From: Voacanga thouarsii
Taxonomy: Eukaryota; Streptophyta; Magnoliopsida; Gentianales; Apocynaceae
DNA: 64,000 bases
Direction: 5' to 3'
Assembly: GCA_026120185.1 (NCBI GenBank)
Contig: JANUWF010001217.1
Span: 3,084,001-3,148,000, forward strand
In this document: in pieces, positions 11,801 through 24,116 of the stretch
How positions within the stretch are numbered: the stretch's first letter is position 1
Layout: the number at the start of each line of letters is the position of its first letter
Program-made: the position numbers and the translations under genes
Notes under the pieces: generated by a model
The model's input: the letters and a program-made list of their open reading frames with translations, nothing else
Database searches by the model: none
What the model was told of the DNA's origin: nothing

Positions 11801-14800
11801 TCTCCTAATTTGACAATGAATAGTTAAGAATAGTGCTACTAAAATATAGGACTCAAGTTCCCAGAAGGGAGAAACTTCAACTGCAGTAGAAACAAAGCCA
11901 AGACCACACACCTCAGTACTGTATAGCTGATTAGAACCAAAAACATCACAGATTTCCAAGGCTCTTCCCAAGAGATCAATAGTTGAAGCTGGTCAAATGA
12001 ATTAATTAGAGGACCAAGCAATTCCTAAAGAGAGGGGGAAAAAATGGATCTTCAGTCATCCTTACAGTTGATAAGCGAAATATCAGCAAACAATCTCTAG
12101 AAAACCAATGCTTAATGTAGCAAATAAAAAAATTTGAATTTGACAAACACAGCAGCTAAGAAATAGATCAAGGAACTGATATTGACATTCCTATACAATG
12201 CTATTTTTTTAAACATAAGTACCACTAGAAAAAAAAAATCAAACAATTTTGAGGGCTCAATGGGTAAAGGTAGGGAGAGAACAATTGCATCACCAACAGC
12301 AGCTACTAGTTATTATTATACCGAGTGTGTAAGTTTTCTATAAATGATATGCATGAGAAGTGCAGCAATTGTGCCCATCTCATCATTTCATCATATGTAC
12401 CCCTCTTGCTTATAAAATTGAGAAGACGATTGTCATTATAAGATCTCCCCACACAATTAGAACAATGCTCCATTATAGCAATCCAAAGTTTTCTTCTTTT
12501 GCATTTAATCAAATGAAAAAGCTCTTCAATGCTCCATTACAGCAATTCAATTTTTTCATTTTTTGGCATTAATCAAATAAAAAAGCTCTTCAACCTTCAC
12601 TCTGGATAGGAGAGCCAAGAAAGAAGAAAGCAGTAAAAGATAAACAAAGAGCATCAATGACCTTCATTACAGCTAAATTTGCATCAATTCCTTCCACTTT
12701 CACTTGGGCTACAGATGCTTGAGCAGCTTCAGCTCTTCCTGAGTCCTGTATTGACTGCTTTAGAGCAGCCTCCAGAGGATTTATTTCACCAACACAGACA
12801 TCTCCTACCTGAAATGAAACATCTCCATCCGTTGCTGCCTCTTTACATGATATGATCCCGAGCCTGTGAAGTGTCAAAAGAGAAATAGGGACTGTCATCT
12901 GCTTTTTCGCATTTGGAGAACCCAAATCACATCTAACAGCACTGGAAATCACGAGAGTGAATTGACTGGATAGAGTCTCCAAGATCACATCACCACCAGG
13001 AAGACTTTCAGCCAAGTTAAAACAGAGTAAGGTTTTGTAATTGGAAGAGAATAAGTGAAAGCCCTCTCTAATTGCACGGTAACGTAGAATTCCAAGAATT
13101 GCCCTAGCTAGTGCTTCACGCTGCTGGTTCTCTTTGAGATTGTACTTCCTAATAAACCTATGAGCATGCAGGATCTCAAGACATATATCCAACCAATAGT
13201 CCCGCCGTGAACTGCCTTTGAATTCAGGAAATTCAAAGTAGACAGGCTCTTCCCTGTACAAAATAAATAATAACTAATTTCATTATTAACACCAAATACC
13301 CCATTTTCATGGCATTGAGACAGCATACATAGAATGAGAGTGCAACATGGACAGGCTGCACACAATCAATTTTGCAATTAATATCAACTTGGTATATATA
13401 TGCAGGTTTCAAAGCAGAGGGAGTATACGTGGACGTTGATTTGTACATCACAGCTTTATCAAAGAGGCGAGCACCCAGAGGCCCTGTTAGTTCAGGTTTT
13501 ATAGATTGTTTCATCTCCATTGCTAGATCATATCTCACAGCTTTGTCAAACAAGCCAACACCAGACTCAAAGTAGAGCGCATGGTTTGTCAAAGTCAAAC
13601 GTCCTGACAGAAAATGAAAATTAGCCATACAAAATAAATAAACAAATCTTGGCCAACACAACAGTACAATGTTGTGAGTAATTATTGTTAATAGTATCCC
13701 ACCTATTATATAACATCATAGCTTCATATCCCTACCATTAGCTAGTCTAGTCTTAATTGGATTCAACAATCAGATTGACAAGAATCCAAGAATAAGATAT
13801 CCAACAACTATGAACTACTTAAGAAAGAAATAAATAAAAACAAAATGGTAAAAAAAAAAAATGCTAGTATCCATGATTTCTCATTTAGAGCATCATCAGC
13901 TTTAGAGTTGAGCATTAGTTCTCCTTTAGGGGAGGGAAGACCTACCAGGCCAAGCAGAAATTCCCAAATGTTGCAGAACTGGTTGTGTAGGAACTGTACC
14001 ATCCATATCTAATATGATCTCTTCCTCGGCAAGTGACAGGTTTGGTCCAAGTTGAATGCCAAGTCCACTGCTCATAGCCTTCACCACTCTGCAGACATGA
14101 AAGTTGGGTTTAATAGAGGATTCTTCATCTAAATCTCAAGCATACAAATTTAGATATTATCCTTATGTTATCAGTATATCACTTCCTAGAAGATTTACCA
14201 AATTTTTACAAGAATATGTGGGGTAAAAAAGAATGACATTACGAAAAGGTCAACTTATGAATCAAGAATCATGAAAGAGAACCCCCCCCCCCCCATCTCC
14301 CCACCCCAAAAAAGGGGGGGTGGAGATTAACAATATTTATTTATGGGTCATCGTCAAAGCTTCTTATATACTCATCTCATCAATTCCAGAATAATGATCA
14401 ACTGAAATACCAATAAGGAAAAAAAGGTATATATCTTGAAAAGTTAAACCCAAGATATGCAAATAAAAGAGGTATTGGGAGCGGCAGCTACTCTTCGGCT
14501 GAAAATGATGACTTCACTGCAAAATGAAGGGGGTAGATCGATAAACATGTAGCAATTTAGTGAAGAAGCATACTTTTGAAGACTCCGAAGGTACTTGTCA
14601 AATATGAGAAAATGAAGTCGATGATCTGAAGAACTTGTCAGAACATCAAAAAGATTGTGAACTGTAATTATGTCTGCCACAATAGAACAGGCAGGAGCTA
14701 TTCGAGCAAAAGCCTCTGCACCAACAGTTTTCTTGTTGTCAACCTAATAATGGAAAGGATCAATTAGAGAAATGGCCCTTAAAGCATGAAAGATGCATCA

Positions 14801-16587
14801 CAAGGCAAGATAGAGTTATGTGGGGCACATGACATGAAAAATTCAACTGTAATTCATCAAGAACTCATATTATCAAAATGCTAACTAAAACAAAAAAGAA
14901 CTACCTGAACAGCCATTTTTGTGGAAGTAGAATAAAACAGTGATTCATCCTCGTCTTCCCCTCCACTTTTGCAGCAACTAACAGTTTTCTGCAATGGGAT
15001 TCATATTAATAAGAATCACAGCAGTTAGTCTTCGGTTTCTGGGACAATGGACCAAACAAATACTAAAACTAGAAAGAAAAACTCAATATCAATAAGTCAT
15101 TGAACACATCGGAAAGAAGATTGGCAACAGCCCTCTCACATTGACCAGTAAACCATTCTCAACTCTTGAAGATTCCCATGCTAGCATCATATCATACATC
15201 AGGCGCCTGAAATCCTTGTCACTTAAATAATCAGGACGCAAAGATGAGAGATGAAGTGTCTGGAATGAGCAAAATTCCAGAAAATTCCTGGCATAGTTTG
15301 AAGGTTGCCTAGCTTTATCGGGTAACTCCAGATCAAAACGCTGCTGCAACTCTTCAGCAGACATCCGAAGGATCCTGCATTCAAGAAAACACACGCATAT
15401 ATCCAAATACCAAAAATTAACTTCTATACCCCAAAATAATAACGGAACTCAATGGTTCAAAGAACATATATTTTCCATAAAACACCTTCAGATGAATGCC
15501 AATCTGTTGAATGTATGTTTTGTGAAGAGCCACTTAAGTATGACTAGTGTGTAGCTTAAATATGTGGATGCAAAAATAACAGAAAATATAACCAGTACCG
15601 TACTGCTCCCTGAAACCAGTAAAGTTCTTGACAGAGCATTCGGTGGTAAGCTGCAGAAGTAATGCAGTCTTTCACAATATTTGAAACAACATGTTTTGCC
15701 AATAGAGTTAATGCACTGGAATTCAGAAAGGGAAAAACAGAAATGAAAAATGCAAATTATATATTTCCCGTTCTTTGTCTTTGGCACAAGAAACTTTAAA
15801 CATAAACTTTTAAGTACGTAGACCACGAGTTGAATCTTTGGATGATGCTTAGACAGGCACATATTTTCTCACACTTGCACAACCAAGTAGAACTTTCTAA
15901 GCGAGTAATTTAGTGATGGAAAAACTTTCTTACATTTCTTCCACTAAATTCCAATTATGGTTGTGTTTAAGATTATAACCACTATAGTAAATCTTTAGTT
16001 AAATGCAAAATCGAATTTATAACAATATGACAAATACAAAGAATTATACATGGCCAGTCACTTTTGCAACTTTGTCTCTTACCCAGGTTTTGCTGCTTTT
16101 TCTTTTTCGCTCATTTTTCCAACTGAACACGATAACAACAAACAAGAAGGCACCGCAGGGAAACCAATATGAATCACTATTCAATTCCTTTAGCAACCAA
16201 GCATTTATTCACCACATCATTTCCCGAATTAGTCACATCTTTCCCCTAAACTCCAAGTGAGTCGTATTCCACAAATGAAATTTACGAGAATAAAAAAGAT
16301 AACAAAAAAACGCTTCCTTATGAGAAAGAAAAAGCAATTTTGCGATTGTAATATACCATTACTTACCTGGAACAACGCGAGATGACAGAGTGAGCGAGAG
16401 GAGAGAGATGAGGAATGGCCAACGCCAGGAGAATATCAGCGGCATCTTCTTCTTTACAGCGACCTTTTCTTTTGAAATTGCTGTTAATTTTCTTCTTGTT
16501 TTCTAATATAGATTTCCAGAACGGCAAGCTACTGGATTTCTTGCTGCTCTTGCTTATTACCAATGCCGCTTCGTCCTCGTTCTCCAT
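8809..16587 (-). CDS. DUF639 membrane protein (10 exons)
   Basis: Exons on the minus strand are 16587-16367, 15374-15140, 14988-14905, 14743-14574, 14088-13946, 13603-13429, 13253-12662, 12024-11912, 10448-10205 and 9033-8809. Phases match at every junction, giving 733 aa. The product is recognisable as the plant DUF639 family from blocks such as LTGPLGARLFDKAVMYKS (exon 6) and EPVYFEFPEFKGSSRRDYWL (exon 7). The N-terminus is basic and serine-rich; the centre holds the conserved DUF639 region, likely soluble. The C-terminus has hydrophobic stretches: SVMFLVLISYTVL (exon 8), SIFALLAITMLW (exon 9) and a longer one, VALVLVFVAVAIALLPLKYM, in exon 10, ending in a dibasic KKRK tail. It is therefore probably anchored in an endomembrane. 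The family is widespread in land plants and has no established biochemical role. The donor after exon 7 (AAG/gtcatt) is weak. The start used is the upstream ATG opening the frame (MENEDEAAL). Confidence 0.9.
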
Positions 16588-16984
16588 GAATTTCCACCGC
16601 CTCCGATTCGTTTCCTACAGAGATTTTCTCGTTATCAAATGCCAATGGAGTTTCCCATTTTCTTCCTGGAATCTGGAAAACTGATACCGTTGTGGCTTTT
16701 ATCGGTTTGGCAGTTGAGTTCTCCAATGAGTTCCGTACGGTTCGTTTGGCTAGCTTTACAGAATTTTATTTCTTAGAAATTCTATTTTGACCCATTAATT
16801 TTAAGTATATGACTTGTAACCCTCAATTTTGTATGTTTAGAGAAGGGGCAATTAGTATTTTGTTCACAAACTTTTTAGATAATACAATTTTACCCATAAG
16901 CTTTTCCTTAATATATTTTCACCATGCACTAGTTTCAAAAGGATTACAGTGGTCATAGAATCTATTTTTGCAGTTTTTTTGGGT

Positions 16985-17450
16985 TAGTTTAAAAAATCTT
17001 CTATCTTTTATGTGTTTAATAATTGGATATTTAAACTTTTAATTTTAATAACTAAGCATCTAATATTTGACAAAATTATAAATTAGGTTCAATTGTCAAA
17101 ATTAAAATTTTAGATATTGAATTATCAAAATTAAAAATTTAAGTACTCAATTATTAAAATTAAAAATTTAAATACTCAATTGTCAAATATATAAAAATAC
17201 AAAAAATTTACTGAAATTAATCCAAATTACTTTTAAATATTACATTAATTGTCCTCTTACTTTCTTATTTTTTAATTTTGTTTCATTTTTTATTTTCAAA
17301 TTTTAAATAAAATCATACCTTTTTAACTATAAAATTCATATATCTATCATATATGGGAAAAAAAATCTCTTTATATCTTCTTCATACTTTGTAAAATTTT
17401 GAAAAATATTTAAAATTCGATTAAAATTTATTGATTTATTTGTTATTAAA
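16985..17450. repeat. One arm of a 1.16-kb fold-back family
   Basis: This block matches the left arm of the fold-back element at 35139-36298. It shows the same order of motifs: a palindromic unit built on aattgagtatttaaa-type runs, then caaattacttttaaat, then gtcctcttac and a run of atatctatcatatat. The mirror-image right arm is not present downstream, so it looks like a partial copy or a decayed element. Confidence 0.55.
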
Positions 17451-17897
17451 ATAATATATTTTGTGATATATTAAAGTATTCAGGAGTATGGCTTCATCGA
17501 GTATAAAAAAAACGATTAGAAATATAAATTAGAAGAAAAATATAATTAGTAACAATTAAATATTTATTAATTAGTTGTTATGAAAACAATCAATTTACAA
17601 TATAAAAAGATTGATAACGATATTAATTGAAAGTAAAGATAGAGAAAGACATTTTAATAGATATTGATATGTGTGTGTGTGTAAATTTGGTCTAGATCTT
17701 TAAATATTTTAAATCAAATTATAAAAAATAAAAATAATAAAACGTATTCAAATTTAATTTTTACATAACTAACATATATTATGTGGGTATATAGTATTAC
17801 CTTCAATTGTTAAGGGCGCAATAAAAATAGATGAATTATTTAGTTAGTGTCAATATATTTAAGAAATACTATTCTAATGGCACTAATAAAATTTTGG

Positions 17898-18146
17898 AGT
17901 TAATTTTAGTAGACTTTCTGCAATTTCATATGTTTGATAATTGGGTACTCAAATTTTTAATTTTAATAATTGAGTATTTAAACTTTTAATTTTGACAATT
18001 GAGTATTTAAAATTTTAATTTTACTAATTGAGTACCCAATTTAGGATTGTATCTAATATTGGGTATTTAATTGTTAAAATTAAAAGTTTGAATACCCAAT
18101 TGTCAAACACATAGAAGTGCAAGGGATTTGTTGAAATTAACTCTTT
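17898..18146. repeat. Palindromic MITE-like unit of about 250 bp
   Basis: The ends are inverted: gagttaatttt at the left and gaaattaactc at the right. The interior repeats ttgagtatttaaa in both orientations around a centre near 18040. The unit resembles the terminal subunits of the larger fold-back at 35139-36298 and probably belongs to the same family. No target-site duplication was identified. Confidence 0.55.
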
Positions 18147-18817
18147 TTTTTATAGTAAAATAGTCTTATCATATTTCACATATTTCAAATATTTATTTTT
18201 TCTTTTTTTTTATATGTTTAAAATTATTAAATCAGTTGAAGGTTAAAATATGTTTAGATTAAAATATGTTTAATCTAAACATAAAGAGAGTAACATACAA
18301 ATTAAGAAAAGTTTAGATTAAAATATGTTTAATCTTAATAAAAAATCAAAACGACATATTCAAACTCTATTTGGTGGAGTTTTATTTTTGTTTTTCAATT
18401 TTGAAAAATAGTAAATTGTGCTTTTGTTCCTTAATGTTTTTCTTCCTTCCCAATTTCACACCAAATGTGGCAAAAAACTCATGTTTATATCAAACCATTT
18501 TCAAAACGTCTCAAGTCTACACCACAATGAGTAAGTTGAATAAAATTCAGAATGGTTCTTGATTATAAATTTGTTTGTCCTCTAGCAAATGTTCTTATAC
18601 AAATATGTTGGAACTTTTTCATTGAAATGCTTATTACAAATTATATTTGATACATGCAAGTAAATATGGATTAAAAAAAAAGAGAATACGACTAAGTAAA
18701 TAAAAGTTTTTATAAAAATATATTATCTAATCTAATAACGAGATAAAGAATGTTTAGAAAAAAAAATAAAAATTTTCAATTCAAATGCACCTTAAAAAGT
18801 GATCTTAATACGATATG

Positions 18818-19170
18818 TGTTGTAAATATGTTGAATTAGTGGAAACTCCACTAATTATGGATTTATGTGAATTATTAGGGAATTAGTGGAAGCTTCACTA
18901 ATTATAGATTTTTATGAATGTCCACCATTTAGTGGAGACACCACTAATTAAGATTAGTAGAAGATGATGTAATCTAATAATTAAGAGTTTTATAAATAGA
19001 ACTATTCTCTAAACTTGAAATACACCATTATTTTTGTGAAAGAATTGTGAGAAAATTATGAGAAAAAGAAAGAAAGAAGTTTGAAGAAATTATTGTGCAA
19101 AAAAATAGTTAAAGTTTTCTTAGTGTGTAGTGTGTAGATTTTATTCTAACACTACCAAAATTTTATAACA
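18818..19170 (+). repeat. 5' LTR of the RKD-carrying Copia
   Basis: This LTR of 353 bp begins tgttgtaaatatgttg and ends attttataaca. It contains an internal motif repeated as tagtggaaactccactaatt variants (small palindromes) in its first 150 bp and a tataaata-like box near 18990. It is preceded by the ATATG duplication and followed by the primer-binding site. Confidence 0.92.
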
Positions 19171-19233
19171 CGTTATCAGCACGAGTCTCTGCCGTTATCA
19201 AAGTCAGAAGACAAGTACGCATTTATTGATCCC

Positions 19234-19835
19234 TATGGCTAACCTTACTAAACTCGAATTTGTAACCCTTGATATTTCTGGAAAAAATTATATGTCATAG
19301 GTTCTCGATATAGAAATGTATCTAAATGCTGAAAAAAAAAATTTTTGACCACCTGAAGATGGTCGTACTACCAAGTACACGGTATAAATGATTGCACCTG
19401 AAGTTGCAAGATTTTAAAACCGTGAATGAATATAACTCCGCGATATATAAAATTACATCTCGGTTAAAATTATGTAAAGAAAAAATATATTAGAGAAAAT
19501 ATTCTCCACCTTTTATACATCAAATATTGTCCTGCAGCAACAATATCGAGAAAAATGGTATACACAGATTTACTTACAGTCCTCCTCATTGCAATAATAA
19601 GTTATTATTGAAGCCAGACCAATTGGCTCAATAGTACTCCCAGAAGTGAATGTTGTTGGCTCCAGCAGCATTCACTTCTGGGAGTTGGCTCCAGCAAAAG
19701 CCATCGTTATAGTCGTAATTATAGCAGTGGCCGTGGTTATGGTCATGGACACACTCGATATTTCCCTTAGTACAGAGCAATACTGGCCACCTGAAGTGGA
19801 ACAGAAAAGATAATAAGGGAAAATGATATTTCCAT
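19234..19835 (+). pseudogene. Copia gag remnant
   Basis: Translation starts with MANLTKLEFVTLDISGKNY, a recognisable plant Copia gag opening, then meets a stop. Later pieces in shifting frames include LQDFKTVNEYNSAIYKITS and a glycine/arginine-rich tract (YSSGRGYGHGHTRY) near 19730, matching the basic region before the zinc knuckle. The middle of gag is shortened and no CCHC knuckle is seen before homology stops at about 19830. The gene is dead. Confidence 0.75.
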
Positions 19836-19971
19836 TAATAATAAGTATCACATTTTTGAGATGTTACATTCGGATGTCAATATATACTATATTACTGCTA
19901 ACAGTTCAGAAAAAAAATCTATCTCTTCTTGATCATAAGTCTTGTGTTCACTTGCATTTCCTTCATTTATC

Positions 19972-21357
19972 TCATTGGTGTTCACGTGAACTTGAGGATG
20001 CATGCTTGTAGTTGGTCTTTTTTAATAGAGTTGACAAATTGAGAATGAATGTTTGTAATTGTTCTTTTTCCATGTTTGCATTAGAGGAAGACAAACAGGT
20101 AACAATTATGGATTTTAGTTCCTCTTCTTTGGCATCCTCCTCCTCTTCCTTCTTTCTTGAGCCAGCATCTAAACTAGCAGCAGAATTAGCCGTGAAGTTA
20201 CTGCGCAATGAGTCTTGGGATTTTCTCATCCCCTTAAGTTTTTTATTATATTTGGTCTTGAAGCATGCTTGTTTCAATTTCTGTGTTTGGTCCTTCAACC
20301 GCGTATCAGGATTTTCTTCCACCAACTTTTTCTCACGTTCCAATATCTCAATGGCTTCTCTTAACTTCTTCTCAGCTATATGTCCTCCTTCGTCTTTATC
20401 TCACTCCTGTAAATCGAAGTGATATCATCGGTGGAGATACATTCATTCCAATCATTATTTACTTATAAATCTTTCATAGTTTTATACTTGTAAATTACAA
20501 GTGTATGTGAGAGAGAATCTGAACATTCTTGATTAGGGTCTCCAAACTCATCAATTTCCTATGAGGCCATCGATGAATTCCCAACTCCCTACATCTGTTC
20601 TTGAGAGGGGTTAAGCCAATATTTAATTCTTTGGCCACGCTCTTGATTGGCAGGTAAAAGTACTGCAAAATGGTTTCTTTTGATAGTATTTTGGAGCTAT
20701 TGCCCTTCTCCTCTCTCTGCGTCCTAATCCTCTTCTTCTTCATATGAATTTCATTTGTAATAATATTTTGAACTTCGATATATGCATTTTATGGGTCCTC
20801 ACTTTGAATTCGTTGCCAAAACCACTCATTATTTATCCTAGAAAAGGAAAAATAATATTAGTAAAGGTAATACCATACAAAATCCATATTTGAATGTTTG
20901 ATAACTTGGAACCATATTCTGGCTTTGTTCAAAATCCATTAGGGAGTAGAAAGGATCATGCACAAGCATATCCTTATTCAGAGGAACAGAATCAAAAGCA
21001 GTCTCTTGAATGGGTATATCAAATTGAAAATCCAAAGCAGCATGTCCAAAACTACCACTAATTTACATCACAACAAACCAAAATAGAGTTTAATTTCATT
21101 ATTTCATTATTAAGCACACTAAAAAAAGGGGAAACTCTCAAAGGTATCTCACCTGAAATTAGGCAAAAGCGGTTGGCTTGAAAAGAAAAATATATCAAAC
21201 TCTTCTGCGTTAGACCGATATTAGGCGGAAGCGGTTGGCTTGGAAAGGAAAATACATCAAAATCTTCTGCGTTAAACCTAAAATTAGGCGGAAGCAGTTG
21301 GCTTGACATTAGGTAGAAGCGGTTGGCTTGACATCAAAATCTTCTGCGTTAGAAACA
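19972..21357 (-). pseudogene. RKD-type RWP-RK transcription factor pseudogene
   Basis: On the minus strand a multi-exon RKD gene can be followed. The first recognisable exon ends at 21153, an acidic exon spans 21057-20874, the RWP-RK exon spans 20837-20519, and the last exon runs from 20406 to the stop at 19972. The RWP-RK domain is nearly intact: SKETILQYFYLPIKSVAKEL, then LKNRCRELGIHRWPHRKL. The last exon encodes the coiled-coil and QKLKQACFKTKYNKK that follow this domain in RKD proteins. RKDs are DNA-binding regulators of egg-cell and gametophyte identity and of nucellar embryony in some crops. This copy has an in-frame TAA before the domain, a TGA at the start of the last exon, no GT donor directly after the domain exon, and exons that no longer join in frame. 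It lies inside, and antisense to, a Copia element, and keeps its introns. Confidence 0.88.
21157..21347 (-). repeat. 62-bp tandem repeat in the RKD pseudogene
   Basis: Three full and one short unit share ggcggaagcggttggcttg and aaatcttctgcgttaga. On the minus strand a unit reads in frame as NAEDFDVFSFPSQPLPPN, so the repeat is a peptide repeat inside the first recognisable RKD exon. Copies nearest the 5' side of the gene are shortened. Confidence 0.75.
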
Positions 21358-21410
21358 AAGTCAAAATTTGACCATATCTCAAATGAATTATGAGTCTTCA
21401 TATCTGCTTT

Positions 21411-21413
<3 letters not shown>

Positions 21414-21455
<42 letters not shown>
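21414..21455. repeat. (AT)n microsatellite
   Basis: An uninterrupted run of about 21 AT dinucleotides lies upstream of the RKD pseudogene, inside the Copia element. Confidence 0.95.
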
Positions 21456-21457
<2 letters not shown>

Positions 21458-21619
21458 GTACGAGGAAGAAGAAGAGGTAGATGATAGGTGGAGGGACGGA
21501 GGAGAAGAAAAGACAAGGAGGAAGGGGAAAAGATAGAACCGGGAAGAGTGAAAAAAAAGAGATTTTTATAATAAATTTCTTAGCATTTCCTACTTGTCAT
21601 TATGTTCTTACATTTCTTT

Positions 21620-23650
21620 TTATTTTCTCTTATTTTCTTGTGAAATCATTATTCCCTAAATTAGGGGGAGAACAGAAACAGTATAAGAAAGATCTTAATT
21701 GGACAACATCATTAAATTATCTTGATTTGCGTACAAGCGCGTGTGAATTTGAAGTTCAAAAGATAATTCATTTGTAAAGTATTGCAAATCAAATGCCAGA
21801 CGATTTTTTTGACTCCAGAAAAGTAACAAAATCACACATTCCAGCTATAAATGCTCCTATTCTAATTGAAGTTCTAGCAGAACAAAATATTATACCTATA
21901 GTTGCTGAGTCAAAAGCATGTCAGAAGTATGGCCGACCTCTTGGTTCTAAAAATAAAAATCCTTGAAAGAAGAGAGGATGAAAGGATCCAGATGATCATA
22001 TTAGAAAAGAATGATAAAGATCAAGAAAGAACCGATGAAAAAGAACTAGAAGTTGATGAAAGTAACACTGAAATTTCTATCAATTATACCACTTCCGGTA
22101 GAAGTTGGAATCGGATATAAACAATGATTGATAATATGTTTGCATACAATATATCTCTTAATGTTATACTGGATAATGATGATCCTGAACCAATATCAGT
22201 TGATGAATATTGATAGATAAAAGATTAACTACAATGGAAATATGCGATTTAATCGGAGTTAAATGTATTGACACAATGTGAAGTCTTTGGACCTGCAGTC
22301 CGAATATCGGGAGGTGTAAAACCTGTTGGTTATAAATGGATATTTGTGCGAAAGTGCAATAAAAATAATGAAATTGTACGATATAAAGCACTATTAATAG
22401 CTCAAGGTTTTTCACAAAGATCAGGTATGAATTATAATGAAACTTATTCTCCTATTATTGATGCTATTACACTCTGATATCTTATCAGTTTGGCAGTACA
22501 TGAAAAAATAGATATGCGCCTATTAGATGTTGTCATTGCTTACTTGTATGGAAATTTAGAAAATGATATTTACATGAAAATCCTTGAAGGATTTCGCATG
22601 CCTGAAGCATATAAACATTATCCTCGTGAAAATTACTCCATCAAATTGCAGAAATCATTATATGGCCTGAAGCAATCTAGATGCATGTGGTTCAATCGTC
22701 TTAGTGAATATTTATTGAAAGCGAGATTTAAAAATGACCAGGTATGTCCATGTGTTTTTATTAAGAAATTTGGTTCTAAATTTGTGATATTAGCTATATA
22801 TGTTGATGATATTAATCTTATTGGAACTCCTGAAGAGTTCCAAGAAACAATTAATTATTTAAAAAGAGAATTCGAAATCAAGAATTTTGGTAAAACTAAA
22901 TTTTGCCTTGGTTTACAAATTGAACATTTAGAAAGTAGAACATTTATTCATCAATCAACATATACAGCAAAAGTTCTAAAAAGATTTTACATGGACAAAA
23001 CACATCCATTGAGTATTCCAATGATCGTCCGGTCGTTAGATGTGAATAAAGATCCTTTCTGAGCTCAAGAAGATGATAAAGAACTCCTTAGTCCTGAGGT
23101 ACCATATCTTAGTGCAATTGGTGCATTGATGTATCTTGCTAATAATACACGACCTGATATTGCCTTTGCTGTCAATTTATTAGCAAGATTTAGTTTTTCA
23201 CCAACATGACGATATTAAAATAGAATTAAACAAGTCATTTGATATCTCCAAGCTACTTCTTCAAATCATTCTGAAATTATAGCCATTTATGAAGCAAGTC
23301 GAGAATGTGTATGGTTAAGATCAATGATTCATTATATCCGAGAAAGTTGTGGATTATCATCTATCAGAGATATTCCAACTCCTCTTTATGAAGACAATGC
23401 AGCTTGTATAGTTCAATTACGAGGAGGATATATTAAAGGAGATCGGACAAAACATATTTCACCAAAATTCTTCTTTACTCATGAACTCCAAAAGAAAGGT
23501 GAAATTGATGTGTTACAAATTCGGTCATGTGGCAACCTCATAGATATTTTCACGAAAACTTTACCGACTGTAATATTTGAGAAGTTGAGATATAAAATTG
23601 GTATGCGTCGGTTCAAAGATTTAAATGAATTATCTCATCAGGGAGAGTAA
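21620..23650 (+). pseudogene. Copia pol remnant (RT and RNase H)
   Basis: Copia pol resumes after the RKD segment with the linker that follows integrase (LGGEQKQYKKDLNWTTSLNY, from about 21660). Reverse transcriptase follows in two pieces (22268-22477 and 22490-23062) with KPVGYKWIFVRK, SLYGLKQSRCMWFNRL and the catalytic box AIYVDDINLIG. RNase H and the C-terminus are at 23324-23650 (LYEDNAACIVQL, DIFTKTLP). Several frameshifts and stops separate the pieces, and about 250 bp before the RNase H part are rearranged. Protease and the integrase core are absent. Confidence 0.85.
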
Positions 23651-23758
23651 TAAACAGACATATCGAATAGTGTACTCTTTTTCCTTCATTAGATTTTTAT
23701 CTAATAAGATTTTAATGAGGCATATTCTTTATGTAATGGATGGACATCTAAGGGGGAG

Positions 23759-24111
23759 TGTTGTAAATATGTTGAATTAGTGGAAGCTCTACTAATTATG
23801 GATTTATGTGAATTATTAGGGAATTAGTGGAAACTCCACTAATTATGGATTTTTATGGATGTCCACTATTTAGTGGAGACACCACTAATTAAGATTAGTG
23901 AAAGATGATGTATTCCACTAATTAAGAACTCTATAAAGAGAGTTATTCTCTAAATTTGAAATACACCATCATTTTTGTGAAAGAATTGTGAGAAAATTGT
24001 AAGAAAAAGAAAGAGAGAAGTTTGAAGAAATTTTTGTGCAAAAAAATAGTTAGAGTTTTCTTAGTGTGTAGTGCGTAAATTTTATTCTAACACTACCCAA
24101 ATTTTATAACA
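23759..24111 (+). repeat. 3' LTR of the RKD-carrying Copia
   Basis: This 353-bp partner of the 5' LTR is the same length, with about 28 substitutions. It follows the polypurine tract and is followed by the ATATG duplication. Confidence 0.92.
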
Positions 24112-24116
24112 ATATG

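Larger units (their letters stand above)
16588..18812. other. Intergenic region with fold-back repeats
   Basis: The first few hundred bp are upstream sequence of the DUF639 gene. The rest is strongly AT-rich, with two related palindromic repeat blocks (16985-17450 and 17898-18146) and a short GT microsatellite near 17671. No coding sequence is supported. Confidence 0.6.
18818..24111 (+). mobile_element. Copia LTR retrotransposon carrying an RKD copy
   Basis: Two 353-bp direct repeats (18818-19170 and 23759-24111), both TG...CA, are flanked by a perfect 5-bp duplication ATATG (18813-18817 and 24112-24116). A primer-binding-site-like sequence (cgttatcagcacgag) follows the 5' LTR and a polypurine tract (aagggggag, 23750-23758) precedes the 3' LTR. 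Copia order is visible: gag remnant, then reverse transcriptase and RNase H. Protease and integrase are missing; their place is occupied by an antisense RKD pseudogene. I count about 28 mismatches between the LTRs (about 8%), so the insertion is not recent. Every coding part is interrupted by stops, so the element is non-autonomous now. Confidence 0.92.

Noticed and set aside
14281..14321. C-run followed by a G-run, possible structured element
   Set aside because: It lies in an intron of the DUF639 gene, is simple sequence and may be affected by sequencing errors.
20012..20422. Plus-strand frame of 136 codons with serine- and phenylalanine-rich sequence
   Set aside because: It is the complement of the RKD pseudogene's last exon; the minus-strand reading has clear family similarity and the plus-strand reading has none.
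18818..24111. Idea that the window comes from a specific crop because of the RKD and NLR content
   Set aside because: Both families are present across eudicots; nothing here fixes the species.
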